From: Rhodoferax ferrireducens
GTDB taxonomy: Bacteria; Pseudomonadota; Gammaproteobacteria; Burkholderiales; Burkholderiaceae_C
Length of the DNA: 64,000 nt
Assembly: GCA_002083775.1 (NCBI GenBank)
Contig: MTEI01000006.1
Location: forward strand, 126,321 to 190,320
Reading direction: 5' to 3'
Numbering within the stretch: the first letter of the stretch is position 1; each line of letters opens with the position of its first letter. Below, in pieces: positions 38,242 to 47,129 of this stretch. The position numbers were made by a program, and so were the translations under genes. Below the pieces are notes generated by a model that had not been told where the DNA came from, searched no databases, and was given only the letters and a program-made list of their open reading frames with translations.

Positions 38242-38736
38242 TCAGCTCACAAGGCGCTTCACGCGGGCCGCCAGCTCCTCGGCAAACTGGCCTCTGGCTT
38301 CGGGGTAAATCAGGGTTTCTTCGAGCACGATGTGGTCGTGCAACAGCGCCAGGAAGACCTCCACGTTGTGCTGCAGCTCGGCCATGTCCACCCAGTCTTC
38401 ACCCTCGGCAATGGCGCGCAACATGGGCGAAAGTTCCAACCAATTTTGCTCGATCCAGCCGTGATCCTGCTGCAGCGTACGCACCGCCTGCACCAACTCG
38501 GCGTTGTCGCTGGCGAGCAGCTTGGGGAAAATGTTTTTTTCTTCGTCGAGATGGTGCTGACGCGCATTGCCGGTGAAAAACTCCTCGATCACCCGCATCT
38601 GCTCACGGTACTGGACCTGCTCGGCACCCGCCTGCAGCTTCTCAAGGACATCCGTCAACTGAGCGAGATGCGCATGAATCTGCTGGTGGCAGGCATCCAG
38701 GGCCTGAAAACGATCGGGTTGGGAAACTGGCTTCAT
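38242..38736 (-). CDS. Hemerythrin-like HHE domain protein
   Basis: A 164-residue helical protein with the HHE ligand pattern for a non-haem di-iron site: His in ACHQQIHAHL, HHLDEEKNIFP, QDHGWIEQNW and LHDHIVLEETLIYP. Such proteins bind oxygen or protect against nitrosative and oxidative stress; the sequence does not say which. AAAGGAG lies 7 bases before the ATG at 38736. It is divergent from the 2-oxoacid oxidoreductase operon, and the shared region holds an FNR-like box. Confidence 0.92.
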   Translation of the reverse strand: MKPVSQPDRFQALDACHQQIHAHLAQLTDVLEKLQAGAEQVQYREQMRVIEEFFTGNARQHHLDEEKNIFPKLLASDNAELVQAVRTLQQDHGWIEQNWLELSPMLRAIAEGEDWVDMAELQHNVEVFLALLHDHIVLEETLIYPEARGQFAEELAARVKRLVS

Positions 38737-38831
38737 CACTCACTCCTTTAGGGAAATCGACATTGACACGTTCAACGCGACTGTAGCTGCAACGACAGTC
38801 AAGTTTCGCTGATTTATCACTGGATTGTCAT

Positions 38832-38845
38832 TTGATCTAAATCAG
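38832..38845. promoter_or_regulatory. FNR/Anr-like box between hemerythrin and Kor genes
   Basis: TTGATCTAAATCAG matches the FNR consensus TTGATnnnnATCAA with one mismatch. It is about 96 bases upstream of the hemerythrin start and 114 upstream of the first Kor gene. Both neighbours (an oxygen-binding type protein and an oxygen-sensitive Fe-S enzyme) make sense as oxygen-regulated genes. Confidence 0.6.
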
Positions 38846-38958
38846 TTCCACTGAAGATTCGCCCCCGTCGCCTGGCCCCTTGCAACACGCCTTGACGTAC
38901 CATCGCCCTCACCTGCGGCAGTGGCACCTCTGCCTGCAAGCAGGGCAAGGAGACAACT

Positions 38959-40800
38959 TTGCAAGTGACCAACACCGCCAACCCGGCCTATTTCCACAAG
39001 GTCGTGGACTGCCAATGGGCCTGCCCGGCCCACACGCCCGTTCCAGAATACATCCGCCTGATCGGGCAAGGCCGCTACAGCGACGCCTACATGGTCAACT
39101 GGGTGAGCAACGTGTTCCCGGGCATTCTGGGGCGCGTCTGTGACCGCCCGTGTGAGCCCGCCTGCAGGCGCAGCCGGGTCGAAGAAAACAACGGCGCGCA
39201 ACCCGAAGCGGTGGCCATTTGCCGCCTGAAACGCGTGGCCGCCGACTTCAAGGACGACGTGAAGGCGCGCATGCCCACGATTGCACCGGCCAACGGCAAA
39301 CGCGTGGCCTGCGTGGGTGCCGGGCCCGCCTCGCTGACCGTGGCGCGTGACCTGGCGCCACTGGGCTACGAGATCACCATTTTTGAGGGCGAAGCCAAGG
39401 CGGGCGGCTTCATCCGCTCGCAAATCCCGCGCTTTCGCCTGCCCGAAGAAGTGATTGACGAGGAAACCGGCTACATCCTGGACATGGGCGTGAAGTTCAG
39501 AAGCAACGAGCGAGTCGAATCCATGCAGGCGCTGCTGGCGCAGAACTATGACGCCGTGTTTGTCGGCTGCGGCGCACCACGTGGGCGCGAGTTGGACGTG
39601 CCGGGCCGCAAAGAGGCTGCGGCGCACATCCACATCGGCATTGACTGGCTGGCCAACGTGTCGTTTGGCCACGTCAAAACGGTGGCGGAGCGCGTCATCG
39701 TGCTCGGTGGTGGCAACACCGCCATGGACTGCTGCCGCTCCGCCCGGCGCATGGGTGGCAAGGATGTGAAAGTGGTGGTGCGCAGCGGCTTTGAAGAGAT
39801 GAAAGCCTCGCCCTGGGAAAAGGAGGACGCGCAGCATGAAGGCATTCCGATCCTTAACTACCACGTGCCCAAGTCGGTGGAACATGACAACGGCAAGCTC
39901 ACCGGCATGACGTTTGAGATTGTGCGTGCCGAGTACGACGCCAAAGGCCGGCGAAGCCTGATCCCCACCGGCGAGCCGGATGTGCTGCTGGCCTGCGACA
40001 CCGTGCTGGTGGCCATCGGGCAGGAGAATTCCTTCCCATGGATTGAGCGCGACTGTGGCATCGCCTTCGACAAATGGGGCCTGCCGGTGCTGGGCGAGGG
40101 CACGTTCCAGTCCACCGTGCCCAACGTCTTTTTTGGTGGTGACGCGGCTTATGGCCCGAAAAACATCATCACCGCAGTGGCCCACGGCCATGAAGCAGCG
40201 GTGTCGATTGACCGCCTGCTCCATGGCGAAGACGTCAACCGCCGACCGCCACCCATGACGCACTTGATGTCGCAAAAGATGGGTATCCACGAATGGAGCT
40301 ACCGCAACGATGTCTCCAACGACATGCGTTTTGTGGTGCCTTGGGCGCCTGCCGAAAAAGCGCTGGCCAGCATCCGGGTCGAAGTGGAACTGGGTTTTGA
40401 TGCCGCCACCGCCTTCAAGGAAGCCAGCCGCTGCCTCAATTGTGATGTGCAGACGGTATTCAATCGCGGCGCCTGCATCGAGTGCGACGCCTGTGTGGAC
40501 ATCTGCCCGATGGACTGCATCACCTTCACCCCCAACGGCGAAGAGGTTGAGTTGCGCACCCGTCTGAAAGCCCCGGCAACCAACACCGCACAAGACCTGT
40601 ACGTGTCGGCCGAACTCAAAACCGGCCGCATCATGGTCAAGGACGAAGATGTGTGTCTGCACTGCGGTCTGTGCGCCGAACGCTGCCCCACCGGCGCCTG
40701 GGACATGCAGAAATTTTTGCTCAACACCACGCAAGCCGGGCCACGCTGCCGGGACAGCAAGCCAGCTACCGCCACCAGCGCGATCAAGGGGGCCGTATGA
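38959..40800 (+). CDS. FAD/NADPH and ferredoxin-type subunit of a 2-oxoacid oxidoreductase
   Basis: A 613-residue (~66 kDa) GltD-like protein: an N-terminal Cys region (CQWACPAHTPVPEYI, CDRPCEPACRR), FAD motif VGAGPASLTVARDLAPLGYE, NADP motif VLGGGNTAMDCCRSARRMG, and C-terminal [4Fe-4S] motifs CIECDACVDICPMDC and CLHCGLCAERCPTG. The three-gene order and size match the gamma subunit of the 2-oxoglutarate:NADP oxidoreductase known from Azoarcus evansii, which links the dehydrogenase to NADP and low-potential acceptors. The TTG at 38959 is chosen because AAGGAG lies 6 bases upstream; a GTG at 38965 is possible. It overlaps the next gene by ATGA. Confidence 0.85.
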   Translation: MQVTNTANPAYFHKVVDCQWACPAHTPVPEYIRLIGQGRYSDAYMVNWVSNVFPGILGRVCDRPCEPACRRSRVEENNGAQPEAVAICRLKRVAADFKDDVKARMPTIAPANGKRVACVGAGPASLTVARDLAPLGYEITIFEGEAKAGGFIRSQIPRFRLPEEVIDEETGYILDMGVKFRSNERVESMQALLAQNYDAVFVGCGAPRGRELDVPGRKEAAAHIHIGIDWLANVSFGHVKTVAERVIVLGGGNTAMDCCRSARRMGGKDVKVVVRSGFEEMKASPWEKEDAQHEGIPILNYHVPKSVEHDNGKLTGMTFEIVRAEYDAKGRRSLIPTGEPDVLLACDTVLVAIGQENSFPWIERDCGIAFDKWGLPVLGEGTFQSTVPNVFFGGDAAYGPKNIITAVAHGHEAAVSIDRLLHGEDVNRRPPPMTHLMSQKMGIHEWSYRNDVSNDMRFVVPWAPAEKALASIRVEVELGFDAATAFKEASRCLNCDVQTVFNRGACIECDACVDICPMDCITFTPNGEEVELRTRLKAPATNTAQDLYVSAELKTGRIMVKDEDVCLHCGLCAERCPTGAWDMQKFLLNTTQAGPRCRDSKPATATSAIKGAV

Positions 40801-42611
40801 AGCGCATTGAAGCCGTCAACGATTTCGTCATCAAATTTGCCAACGTCAACGGCTCGGGCTCGGCCTCGGCCAACGAGTTGTTTGCCAAAGCCATCATGCG
40901 CATGGGCGTGCCGGTGAGCCCGCGCAATATCTTCCCCAGCAACATCCAGGGCATGCCCACCTGGTACGAGGCCCGCGTGTGCGAGAAGGGTTACCACGGC
41001 AGGCGTGGCGGGGTCGACATGATGGTGGCCATGAACCCGCAAACCTGGGACGCCGATGTGGCCGAGGTGGAGTCCGGCGGTTACCTCTTTTACGACAGCA
41101 CCCGGCCGATGCCGACGAGCAAATTCCGTGACGACGTGCACACCATGGGCATCCCGCTGACCGACATCGCCAACGCTGCCTACAGTGAACCGCGCCAGCG
41201 CCAGCTGTTCAAGAACATCATTTACGTTGGCGCGCTGTCCGTGCTGCTGGACGTGGAAGCCGAGGTGTTCGAGAAACTCTTTGCCGAACAGTACAAGGGC
41301 AAAGAGCGCCTGCTCGAATCCAATGTGCAGGCGTTGCACTTGGGGCGCAACTATGTCAAGCAACACATGCAGGCGCCGCTGGGCATTCGCGTGCAGCGTG
41401 CCGACAACGTGGGCGACCAGATTTTTACCGATGGCAACAGTGCTGCCGGTCTGGGGCTGGTGTATGGCGGTGCCACCGTGGCCGCCTGGTACCCGATCAC
41501 CCCGTCCACCTCGATCCCCGAAGCGTTCCAGAAATACTGCGACAAGTTCCGCGTAGATCCGGCCACCGGTCAGCACAAATACGCCATCGTGCAGGCCGAA
41601 GACGAGTTGGCCTCGATCGGCATGGTCATCGGTGCCGGCTGGAATGGCGCGCGCGCTTTTACCGCCACCTCCGGGCCCGGCGTGTCGCTGATGACCGAAT
41701 TCATTGGCCTGGCCTACTTTGCCGAGATTCCGGTGACCATCATCAACGTGCAGCGTGGCGGCCCGAGTACCGGCATGCCGACACGCACCCAGCAGTCGGA
41801 TCTGCTGAGCTGCGCCTATGCCTCGCATGGCGACACCAAACATGTGCTGCTGTTCCCGCAAGACCCGTATGAGTGCTTCACCCACAGCGCTGCCGCGCTG
41901 GATCTGGCAGAGCGCCTGCAGACGCCCATTTTTGTGATGCTCGACCTGGACATCGGCATGAACCAGCGCCTGTGCAAGCCCTTCGTGTGGGACGATGCCA
42001 AGGAATACGACCGCGGCAAGATCATGACCGCCGAAGAGCTGGAAGCGGGCAAACCCTTTGGCCGCTACCGCGATGTGGATGGCGACGGTATTCCGTGGCG
42101 CACCCTGCCTGGCACCCATCCGACCAAAGGCGCGTTTTTTACCCGCGGCACCTCGCGCAACCCGCAAGCCATGTATTCCGAAGCCGGGGCAGACTACATC
42201 TACAACATGGAGCGCCTGCTGCGCAAGTTCATCACAGCGGCCACGCTGGTGCCGCAACCGGTGTTCCGCCAGGCCGCCGAGCCAACCCGCCTGGGCGTGA
42301 TTTACTACGGATCCACCACCCCGGCCATGCGCGAGGCGCTGGACGTGCTGGACCGCAACGGCGTGCATGTGGACGCCATGCGGCTATGTGCCTTTCCGTT
42401 CCCGGAGTCGGTGTCGGAGTTCATTGCTGCCCACGACAAGGTGTTTGTGGCCGAGCAAAACCGCGACGGCCAGATGCGCACCATGCTCATCAACGAGCTT
42501 GAAATCAACCCGGCTAAGCTGGTCCGGGTGCTGCATTACGACGGCACCCCGATCACCGCGCGCTTCATCATTCGCACCATTCACGACAGCGTGGCCAAGG
42601 AACTTGTATGA
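40797..42611 (+). CDS. 2-oxoacid:acceptor oxidoreductase, fused gamma-alpha subunit
   Basis: A 604-residue subunit with the gamma (coenzyme-A-proximal) domain first (about 1-190; NVNGSGSASANELFAKAIMR, VCEKGYHGRRGGVD) and the alpha pyrimidine-binding domain after it (about 205-600; YPITPSTSIPEAFQKYCDKF, ATSGPGVSLMTEFIGLAYF). This gamma-alpha fusion is that of the KorA family acting on 2-oxoglutarate or related 2-oxoacids. The enzyme oxidatively decarboxylates the 2-oxoacid to acyl-CoA and is expected to be oxygen-sensitive. Its ATG overlaps the preceding stop, and its own stop overlaps the mini-frame that bridges to the beta subunit gene. Confidence 0.9.
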   Translation: MKRIEAVNDFVIKFANVNGSGSASANELFAKAIMRMGVPVSPRNIFPSNIQGMPTWYEARVCEKGYHGRRGGVDMMVAMNPQTWDADVAEVESGGYLFYDSTRPMPTSKFRDDVHTMGIPLTDIANAAYSEPRQRQLFKNIIYVGALSVLLDVEAEVFEKLFAEQYKGKERLLESNVQALHLGRNYVKQHMQAPLGIRVQRADNVGDQIFTDGNSAAGLGLVYGGATVAAWYPITPSTSIPEAFQKYCDKFRVDPATGQHKYAIVQAEDELASIGMVIGAGWNGARAFTATSGPGVSLMTEFIGLAYFAEIPVTIINVQRGGPSTGMPTRTQQSDLLSCAYASHGDTKHVLLFPQDPYECFTHSAAALDLAERLQTPIFVMLDLDIGMNQRLCKPFVWDDAKEYDRGKIMTAEELEAGKPFGRYRDVDGDGIPWRTLPGTHPTKGAFFTRGTSRNPQAMYSEAGADYIYNMERLLRKFITAATLVPQPVFRQAAEPTRLGVIYYGSTTPAMREALDVLDRNGVHVDAMRLCAFPFPESVSEFIAAHDKVFVAEQNRDGQMRTMLINELEINPAKLVRVLHYDGTPITARFIIRTIHDSVAKELV

Positions 42612-42697
42612 ACCCCCACACTCATCACTTCGTGTATTCGCTGCCCCCCGAGGGGGCGCTGGCCTCCTTTGAGGCGGCTCGGCAGGAGGCCCTATGA
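42608..42697 (+). repeat. Dispersed repeat forming a coupled 29-codon mini-frame
   Basis: The spacer between the alpha and beta genes consists of CACTCATCACTTCGTGTATT, a stem CCCCCCGAGGGGG and GAGGCGGCTCGGCAGGAGG, text that I recall as recurrent intergenic repeat in Comamonadaceae. It also forms a frame starting at ATG 42608 (overlapping the alpha stop) and ending in TGA at 42695-42697 (overlapping the beta ATG at 42694). It encodes 29 residues beginning MNPHTHHFVYSLPPEGAL. The repeat also supplies the AGGAGG ribosome-binding site for the beta gene. Translation as a peptide is not shown. Confidence 0.7.
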
Positions 42698-43749
42698 CAT
42701 TCATCGCCAAACCCCGGCTGCATCACCCCACCCTGCACAGCAACAAGGTCGGCTACACGCGACGCGACTACGAGGGGCGGATTTCCACCCTGTGCGCAGG
42801 TTGCGGCCATGACAGCATCAGCGCCGCCATCATCCAGGCCTGCTGGGACCTGAACATCGAGCCGCACCGCGTGGCCAAGCTCTCGGGCATTGGCTGCAGC
42901 TCCAAAACACCCGATTATTTTTTGGGCGCCAGTCACGGCTTCAACACCGTGCACGGGCGCATGCCCAGCGTGCTGACCGGTGCCAACCTGGCCAACCGCA
43001 CGCTGATGTACCTGGGCATTTCGGGTGACGGCGACTCGGCCTCCATCGGCCTGGGCCAGTTCGCCAACGCCATGCGCCGCGGCGTGCGCATGGCCTACAT
43101 TGTGGAAAACAACGGTGTTTATGGCCTGACCAAGGGCCAGTTTTCGGCCACCGCCGACCGCGGCTCCAAGAGCAAGAAAGGCGTGGTCAACAGCGAGAGC
43201 CCGGTGGACTTGGTGGGCATTGCCCTGCAACTCGGGGCCACCTACGTGGCGCGCAGTTTCTCTGGTGACAAAGCACAACTGGTGCCATTGATCAAGGGTG
43301 CCATGGCGCACGGCGGTGCCGCCTTCATCGACGTGATCAGCCCCTGCGTCACCTTCAACAACCACAGCGGCAGCACCAAGAGTTATGACTACGTGCGCCA
43401 GCACAACGAGGCGGTGAGCCGCATCGACTTCATGGTGCCGGGCAAGGAAATCACCGCCGACTACCCTGCTGGCTCGCTGGTGGAAGTGGAGCAGCATGAC
43501 GGTAGCCTGCTGCGCCTGCGCAAACTGCACACCGACTACGACCCGACGGACCGCTATGCGGCCATGAGTTACATGCAGTCACATGCCGCTTTGGGTGAGA
43601 TCGTCACCGGCCTGCTGTTCATTGACCCACTGGCTACCGATCTGCACACCTCGCTCAACACCATCGCAGCGCCGCTCAACACCCTGAGCGCGGCCCGACT
43701 CAACCCAGGCCAGGCCGCGCTCGACAAGATCAACGCCGCCCTGCGTTGA
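42694..43749 (+). CDS. 2-oxoacid:acceptor oxidoreductase, beta subunit
   Basis: A 351-residue thiamine-diphosphate-binding subunit (KorB family). The ThDP/Mg motif GDGDSASIGLGQFANAMRRG with VENNGVYGLTKGQ, the Cys motif LCAGCGHDS and SGIGCSSK near the N-terminus are all clear. With the two preceding genes it forms a complete Kor-type enzyme. AGGAGG precedes the ATG within the repeat spacer. Substrate (2-oxoglutarate against pyruvate or aryl-2-oxoacids) cannot be settled from sequence alone. Confidence 0.92.
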   Translation: MTFIAKPRLHHPTLHSNKVGYTRRDYEGRISTLCAGCGHDSISAAIIQACWDLNIEPHRVAKLSGIGCSSKTPDYFLGASHGFNTVHGRMPSVLTGANLANRTLMYLGISGDGDSASIGLGQFANAMRRGVRMAYIVENNGVYGLTKGQFSATADRGSKSKKGVVNSESPVDLVGIALQLGATYVARSFSGDKAQLVPLIKGAMAHGGAAFIDVISPCVTFNNHSGSTKSYDYVRQHNEAVSRIDFMVPGKEITADYPAGSLVEVEQHDGSLLRLRKLHTDYDPTDRYAAMSYMQSHAALGEIVTGLLFIDPLATDLHTSLNTIAAPLNTLSAARLNPGQAALDKINAALR

Positions 43750-43769
43750 ACCTGGCTCCATGCGGTCTG

Positions 43770-43817
43770 AAGTCATGGATGCCGGGTCGTGGCCCGGCAT
43801 GACATACGGGATGACAG
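43770..43817. repeat. REP-like element, short copy (copy 6)
   Basis: AGTCATGGATGCCGGGTCG then TGGCCCGGCATGACATACGG: the hairpin ATGCCGGG-TCGTGG-... CCCGGCAT of the family, followed by GGGATGACAG. It sits between the beta subunit gene and the CBS gene. Confidence 0.75.
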
Positions 43818-43857
43818 CCAGAAATTTTCACGTTAACCATTGCATCAGGAACCTGCC

Positions 43858-44301
43858 ATGACCGAACGCACTGTTTTTCAATCGATGGCGCAGCGCCATG
43901 TCGTCAGCGTGCTGCCCAATGCCACCGTGCACACCGCCGCCTGCGTGATGACACGCACCAACAACAGCAGTGTGCTGGTGATCGACACCAACCAGACTTT
44001 GCTGGGCATCGTCACCGAGCGCGACATGATCACTCGCGTGCTGGCCAAAACGCTGGACCCGCAGCAGGCCACCGTGACCGAGGTGATGACCCGCAGCCCA
44101 CACTGCGTCCACCCCGAGATGAAAGTGGCCGACGCCGTGCTGATGATGATTGAGCGCGGCTTCCGGCACCTGCCGGTGGTGACGGCCGACAACCAAAAAA
44201 TTCTGGGCGTGTTCAGCGTGCGCGACGCCCTGCCACCCGAGGTCAACGCCGCCGTCAACCTGGCTGAATTCAACGAGCAAGTGAACGACGCGCTGGGTTA
44301 A
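43858..44301 (+). CDS. CBS-domain pair protein
   Basis: A 147-residue protein of two tandem CBS motifs (about 8-65 and 75-135; IVTERDMITRVLAK and LGVFSVRDALPPEV). Stand-alone CBS pairs bind adenine nucleotides and act as energy sensors on partner enzymes. The ATG at 43858 follows CAGGAACCTGCC. It lies 108 bases after the Kor beta gene and may belong to that operon. Its stop overlaps the convergent thioredoxin-like gene by 4 bases. Confidence 0.9.
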   Translation: MTERTVFQSMAQRHVVSVLPNATVHTAACVMTRTNNSSVLVIDTNQTLLGIVTERDMITRVLAKTLDPQQATVTEVMTRSPHCVHPEMKVADAVLMMIERGFRHLPVVTADNQKILGVFSVRDALPPEVNAAVNLAEFNEQVNDALG

Positions 44302-44696
44302 GACCGCGCCATGCCCTGGCCGGCGCTCCAGGCGTGCAGCCGCGCCGCCAGCGCCGTCACCGCCGGGTCAGGCAAACCGCGGGCCACCGGGTCTTGCAGC
44401 GCACTGCGCACCAGCCACTCCAGGGTTTGTGGCTGCGGGGTGATGGCACCAAAGAACACCGGCACGCGCCCGGCGGCCAGAAAAAGGGTGGGAAAGTTCT
44501 CCACGTCGAGCGGGTCGAGCACATCGGCGTTGTCTTCGATGTCGAACCAGAGGAAACGGCAGTGCGGATGCTCCGCCTTCATCTGTTGATGTACTTGTGT
44601 GAACGTGTGGCGGTACTGTTCACACACCTGGCACCATTGCGCGCACAGGCAAACCACCAGCAGTGGTTCGGGTGTCAGCTCAGGAGCCCTCGGCAT
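44298..44696 (-). CDS. Thioredoxin-like protein
   Basis: A 132-residue thioredoxin-fold protein with the redox motif CAQWCQVCEQYR (CxxC as WCQVC), FDIEDNADVLDPLDVENFPT and the cis-Pro in NFPTLFL. No signal peptide is present, so it is cytoplasmic. Its partners are unknown. It lies just after the porin-binding protein-phosphodiesterase operon on the same strand, 18 bases downstream of it, and could be cotranscribed. Confidence 0.88.
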   Translation of the reverse strand: MPRAPELTPEPLLVVCLCAQWCQVCEQYRHTFTQVHQQMKAEHPHCRFLWFDIEDNADVLDPLDVENFPTLFLAAGRVPVFFGAITPQPQTLEWLVRSALQDPVARGLPDPAVTALAARLHAWSAGQGMARS

Positions 44697-44714
44697 CTGG
44701 CATCAATAAAAAAC

Positions 44715-47129
44715 TCACGCCGTTGGCCGAGCCAGCAGCGCCGTCACGCGAGCAGCCACCGCGTCGAACTCCTGGGCTGGCACCGGTGGCGAAAAATAGT
44801 ACCCCTGCGCATAGTGACAACCCATGCGCTGCAAGGCCAGCAGGTGGCTTTCTTGCTCAACACCTTCTGCCACGATGTCCAGCCCCAGGCTGCGGCCCAT
44901 GGCGATGATCGCGCCCACCAAGGTGTTTTCGTTGTTATCGTCGCGCATGTCCTGGACAAACGATTTATCGACCTTGAGCGTGTCCACCGGGAACAGCTTG
45001 AGGTACGACAGCGAGGAATAGCCGGTGCCAAAGTCATCCAGATAGACCCGGAAACCCAGGGCATGCACCGCGTTGACCCAGGCCAGGGACTTATCGATGT
45101 CATGCAGCATCACGCCCTCGGTGATTTCCAGCCCCAGCCTGTCCGGCGAAATACCGTAGTGCTGCACCACCTGCTGCAGCTTGGCAGGCGACAGTCCGTC
45201 CGGGATTTGTCGGCCCGAGACATTCAGCGACAAGGTGTAGTCCAGGCCCTGATTTTTCCAGGTCCGGAGTTGCTCACAGGCGACCTCCAGCATCAGCAAG
45301 CTGATCTCGACCACCAGGCCGGTCTTCTCGGCCAGCGGAATGAAGCTGTCGGGCGGCACCAGCCCGCGCGTCGGGTGCCGCCAGCGAATCAGCGCCTCGG
45401 CACCCGTCAGGCGCCGGGTACCCAGATCGATGATGGGCTGGTAAAACAGCACAAACTCCTGGTTGCGGATGGCGCTGCGCAGGTCGCTTTCCATGTGGCG
45501 CCGGTGTTCGGCCGCTTCAGTCAGCAAGGGGTTGAAAAAGACATGGCCGTCGCCACCGGTGGATTTGGCGCTGTCCATGGCCAGTTCGGCCTGGCGCAGC
45601 AGCGACGGCACATCAAACCCGTCGCTGGGAAAAAGCGCAATGCCGATACTGGCATGTAAATTGACCGGCGAGCCATCCACAAAGTAGGGCTGCCGGATGG
45701 CCTGCGTGATGCGACTGGCCACGCGGTCTGCCACATCGCCTTGAATGACATGGTTCAGGATGATGCAAAACCGGTCGGCCGCCAGCCGCGCCAGGGTGTC
45801 CTCGCTGCCCAGGCAGGCCGACAGGCGGCGGGTGGTGATCTGCAGGATGCTGTCCCCCGCGGGCAAGCCCATGCCTTCGTTGATGCGGCGGAACTCGTCC
45901 ATGTCCACCAGTAGCAGGGCGAAGCCACCCACTTTGGAGGCAGCAAACTCCTGCAAATGGGCATGCAGGCGCTGCTCAAGCCCGAGGCGGTTGGCCAAAC
46001 CGGTGAGCGGGTCGGTAATGGCCAGATACCGCGCCGAAGCCTCCGACTCCTTAAGGTGACTGACATCATGCACCACCCCTTGCAGGAGGTTGTTGCCCAC
46101 CGATCGCAACACCACATTGGTCCAGCTCCGCTCAACGCCCGGCATCAGAATCTGCAGGTCTTTGGCCACGGCCGTGTTCTGGCGCAAGGCGCTTTGCACC
46201 AGCTTGTCCATCTGGGTCGGGTTCTGCCACGGCAGCTGGTTGATGTTGAGTGAAGCCTGCGTCGGTTCAAGGCCTTGCCGGTAAATATCAAACAGTTCGG
46301 CAAAGGCCGGGTTCCAGGACATCAGAACGCCGTGATGGTCAATCAGAAACAAGCCAGACTCGGCATTGTCGAAAATGGTGTGGTATTTTTTTTCTTCAAT
46401 CTCGCCTTGCAGACGCAACTGGCGTTCGGTAGCCAGGGCGTTGGTCAGGCGATCGGCCAGCGCGTTGATGTCAGCGACCAGCTGGCCAATCTCGGTGTCG
46501 TCATGGCGTTGGGGCGTTGGCAGGCGCTCGCCCGTGGTGGGGTCCATCCGGTGCAGACGATCCGACATCGCCTTGATCGGGCGCACGATGAACAGCAACA
46601 TCATCACCACCACAGCAAAGGTGACCATGGCCAGCTGCCAGCTCAGCTGCACAGCACCCAGCCAGACTTCTTCGCGGATGCGCCCCTCCAACACCTGCGG
46701 ATCGGGCGTCAGCAAAATGTGCCCAACCTGCTTCTGCGCATCAAAAGGTGAGTAGATGTTGCGCTTGAGCAACCCGGAGGTCTGGGCGGCAGGCCTGCCG
46801 TCACGCCGCCCGTCAGCCAGCACCGTTTTTTCTGTGGCAATGCTGACGGCCAGCACATCGGAGTTGCTCAGCAGGCCCTGTGCCACTTCCACCGCCAAAG
46901 TCTGGTCGTTGGCAAAACAGGCTACTGCCAGCGTGCTCTCGATGGTGTCGAGCAACTCGTTCAAACGTGTCTGTGATGCCTGGTGCGCCCGCGCACTGGT
47001 GGCACGCGCGGTGTAGGCCACTGCCACCGCAGCAGCCAGCACCGACGCCAGGATCACGGCCAGTGTCGAGCGCAGCAGCAGTCCGCTGGGCCGCCAAGAC
47101 GCAGGCAGCGCCTGAGACGCCGGTTTCAC
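44715..47129 (-). CDS. Membrane cyclic-di-GMP phosphodiesterase with degenerate GGDEF
   Basis: An 804-residue inner-membrane protein: TM1 about 15-38, a periplasmic sensor, TM2 about 160-182, HAMP, PAS (about 255-360), GGDEF-like (about 375-535) and EAL (about 550-795). The GGDEF motif reads AADRF, so cyclase activity is probably lost; the EAL motif EALIRWRHP, LGLEITEG and DDFGTGYSS are intact, so it should degrade cyclic-di-GMP. It starts at GTG overlapping the stop of the periplasmic binding protein gene, which implies that the binding protein modulates its periplasmic domain. Confidence 0.92.
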   Translation of the reverse strand: MKPASQALPASWRPSGLLLRSTLAVILASVLAAAVAVAYTARATSARAHQASQTRLNELLDTIESTLAVACFANDQTLAVEVAQGLLSNSDVLAVSIATEKTVLADGRRDGRPAAQTSGLLKRNIYSPFDAQKQVGHILLTPDPQVLEGRIREEVWLGAVQLSWQLAMVTFAVVVMMLLFIVRPIKAMSDRLHRMDPTTGERLPTPQRHDDTEIGQLVADINALADRLTNALATERQLRLQGEIEEKKYHTIFDNAESGLFLIDHHGVLMSWNPAFAELFDIYRQGLEPTQASLNINQLPWQNPTQMDKLVQSALRQNTAVAKDLQILMPGVERSWTNVVLRSVGNNLLQGVVHDVSHLKESEASARYLAITDPLTGLANRLGLEQRLHAHLQEFAASKVGGFALLLVDMDEFRRINEGMGLPAGDSILQITTRRLSACLGSEDTLARLAADRFCIILNHVIQGDVADRVASRITQAIRQPYFVDGSPVNLHASIGIALFPSDGFDVPSLLRQAELAMDSAKSTGGDGHVFFNPLLTEAAEHRRHMESDLRSAIRNQEFVLFYQPIIDLGTRRLTGAEALIRWRHPTRGLVPPDSFIPLAEKTGLVVEISLLMLEVACEQLRTWKNQGLDYTLSLNVSGRQIPDGLSPAKLQQVVQHYGISPDRLGLEITEGVMLHDIDKSLAWVNAVHALGFRVYLDDFGTGYSSLSYLKLFPVDTLKVDKSFVQDMRDDNNENTLVGAIIAMGRSLGLDIVAEGVEQESHLLALQRMGCHYAQGYYFSPPVPAQEFDAVAARVTALLARPTA

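Noticed and set aside
38842..40734. 630-codon minus-strand frame opposite the FAD subunit gene
   Set aside because: The plus-strand frame has complete FAD, NADP and Fe-S motifs; the minus frame has none and is a GC-skew shadow.
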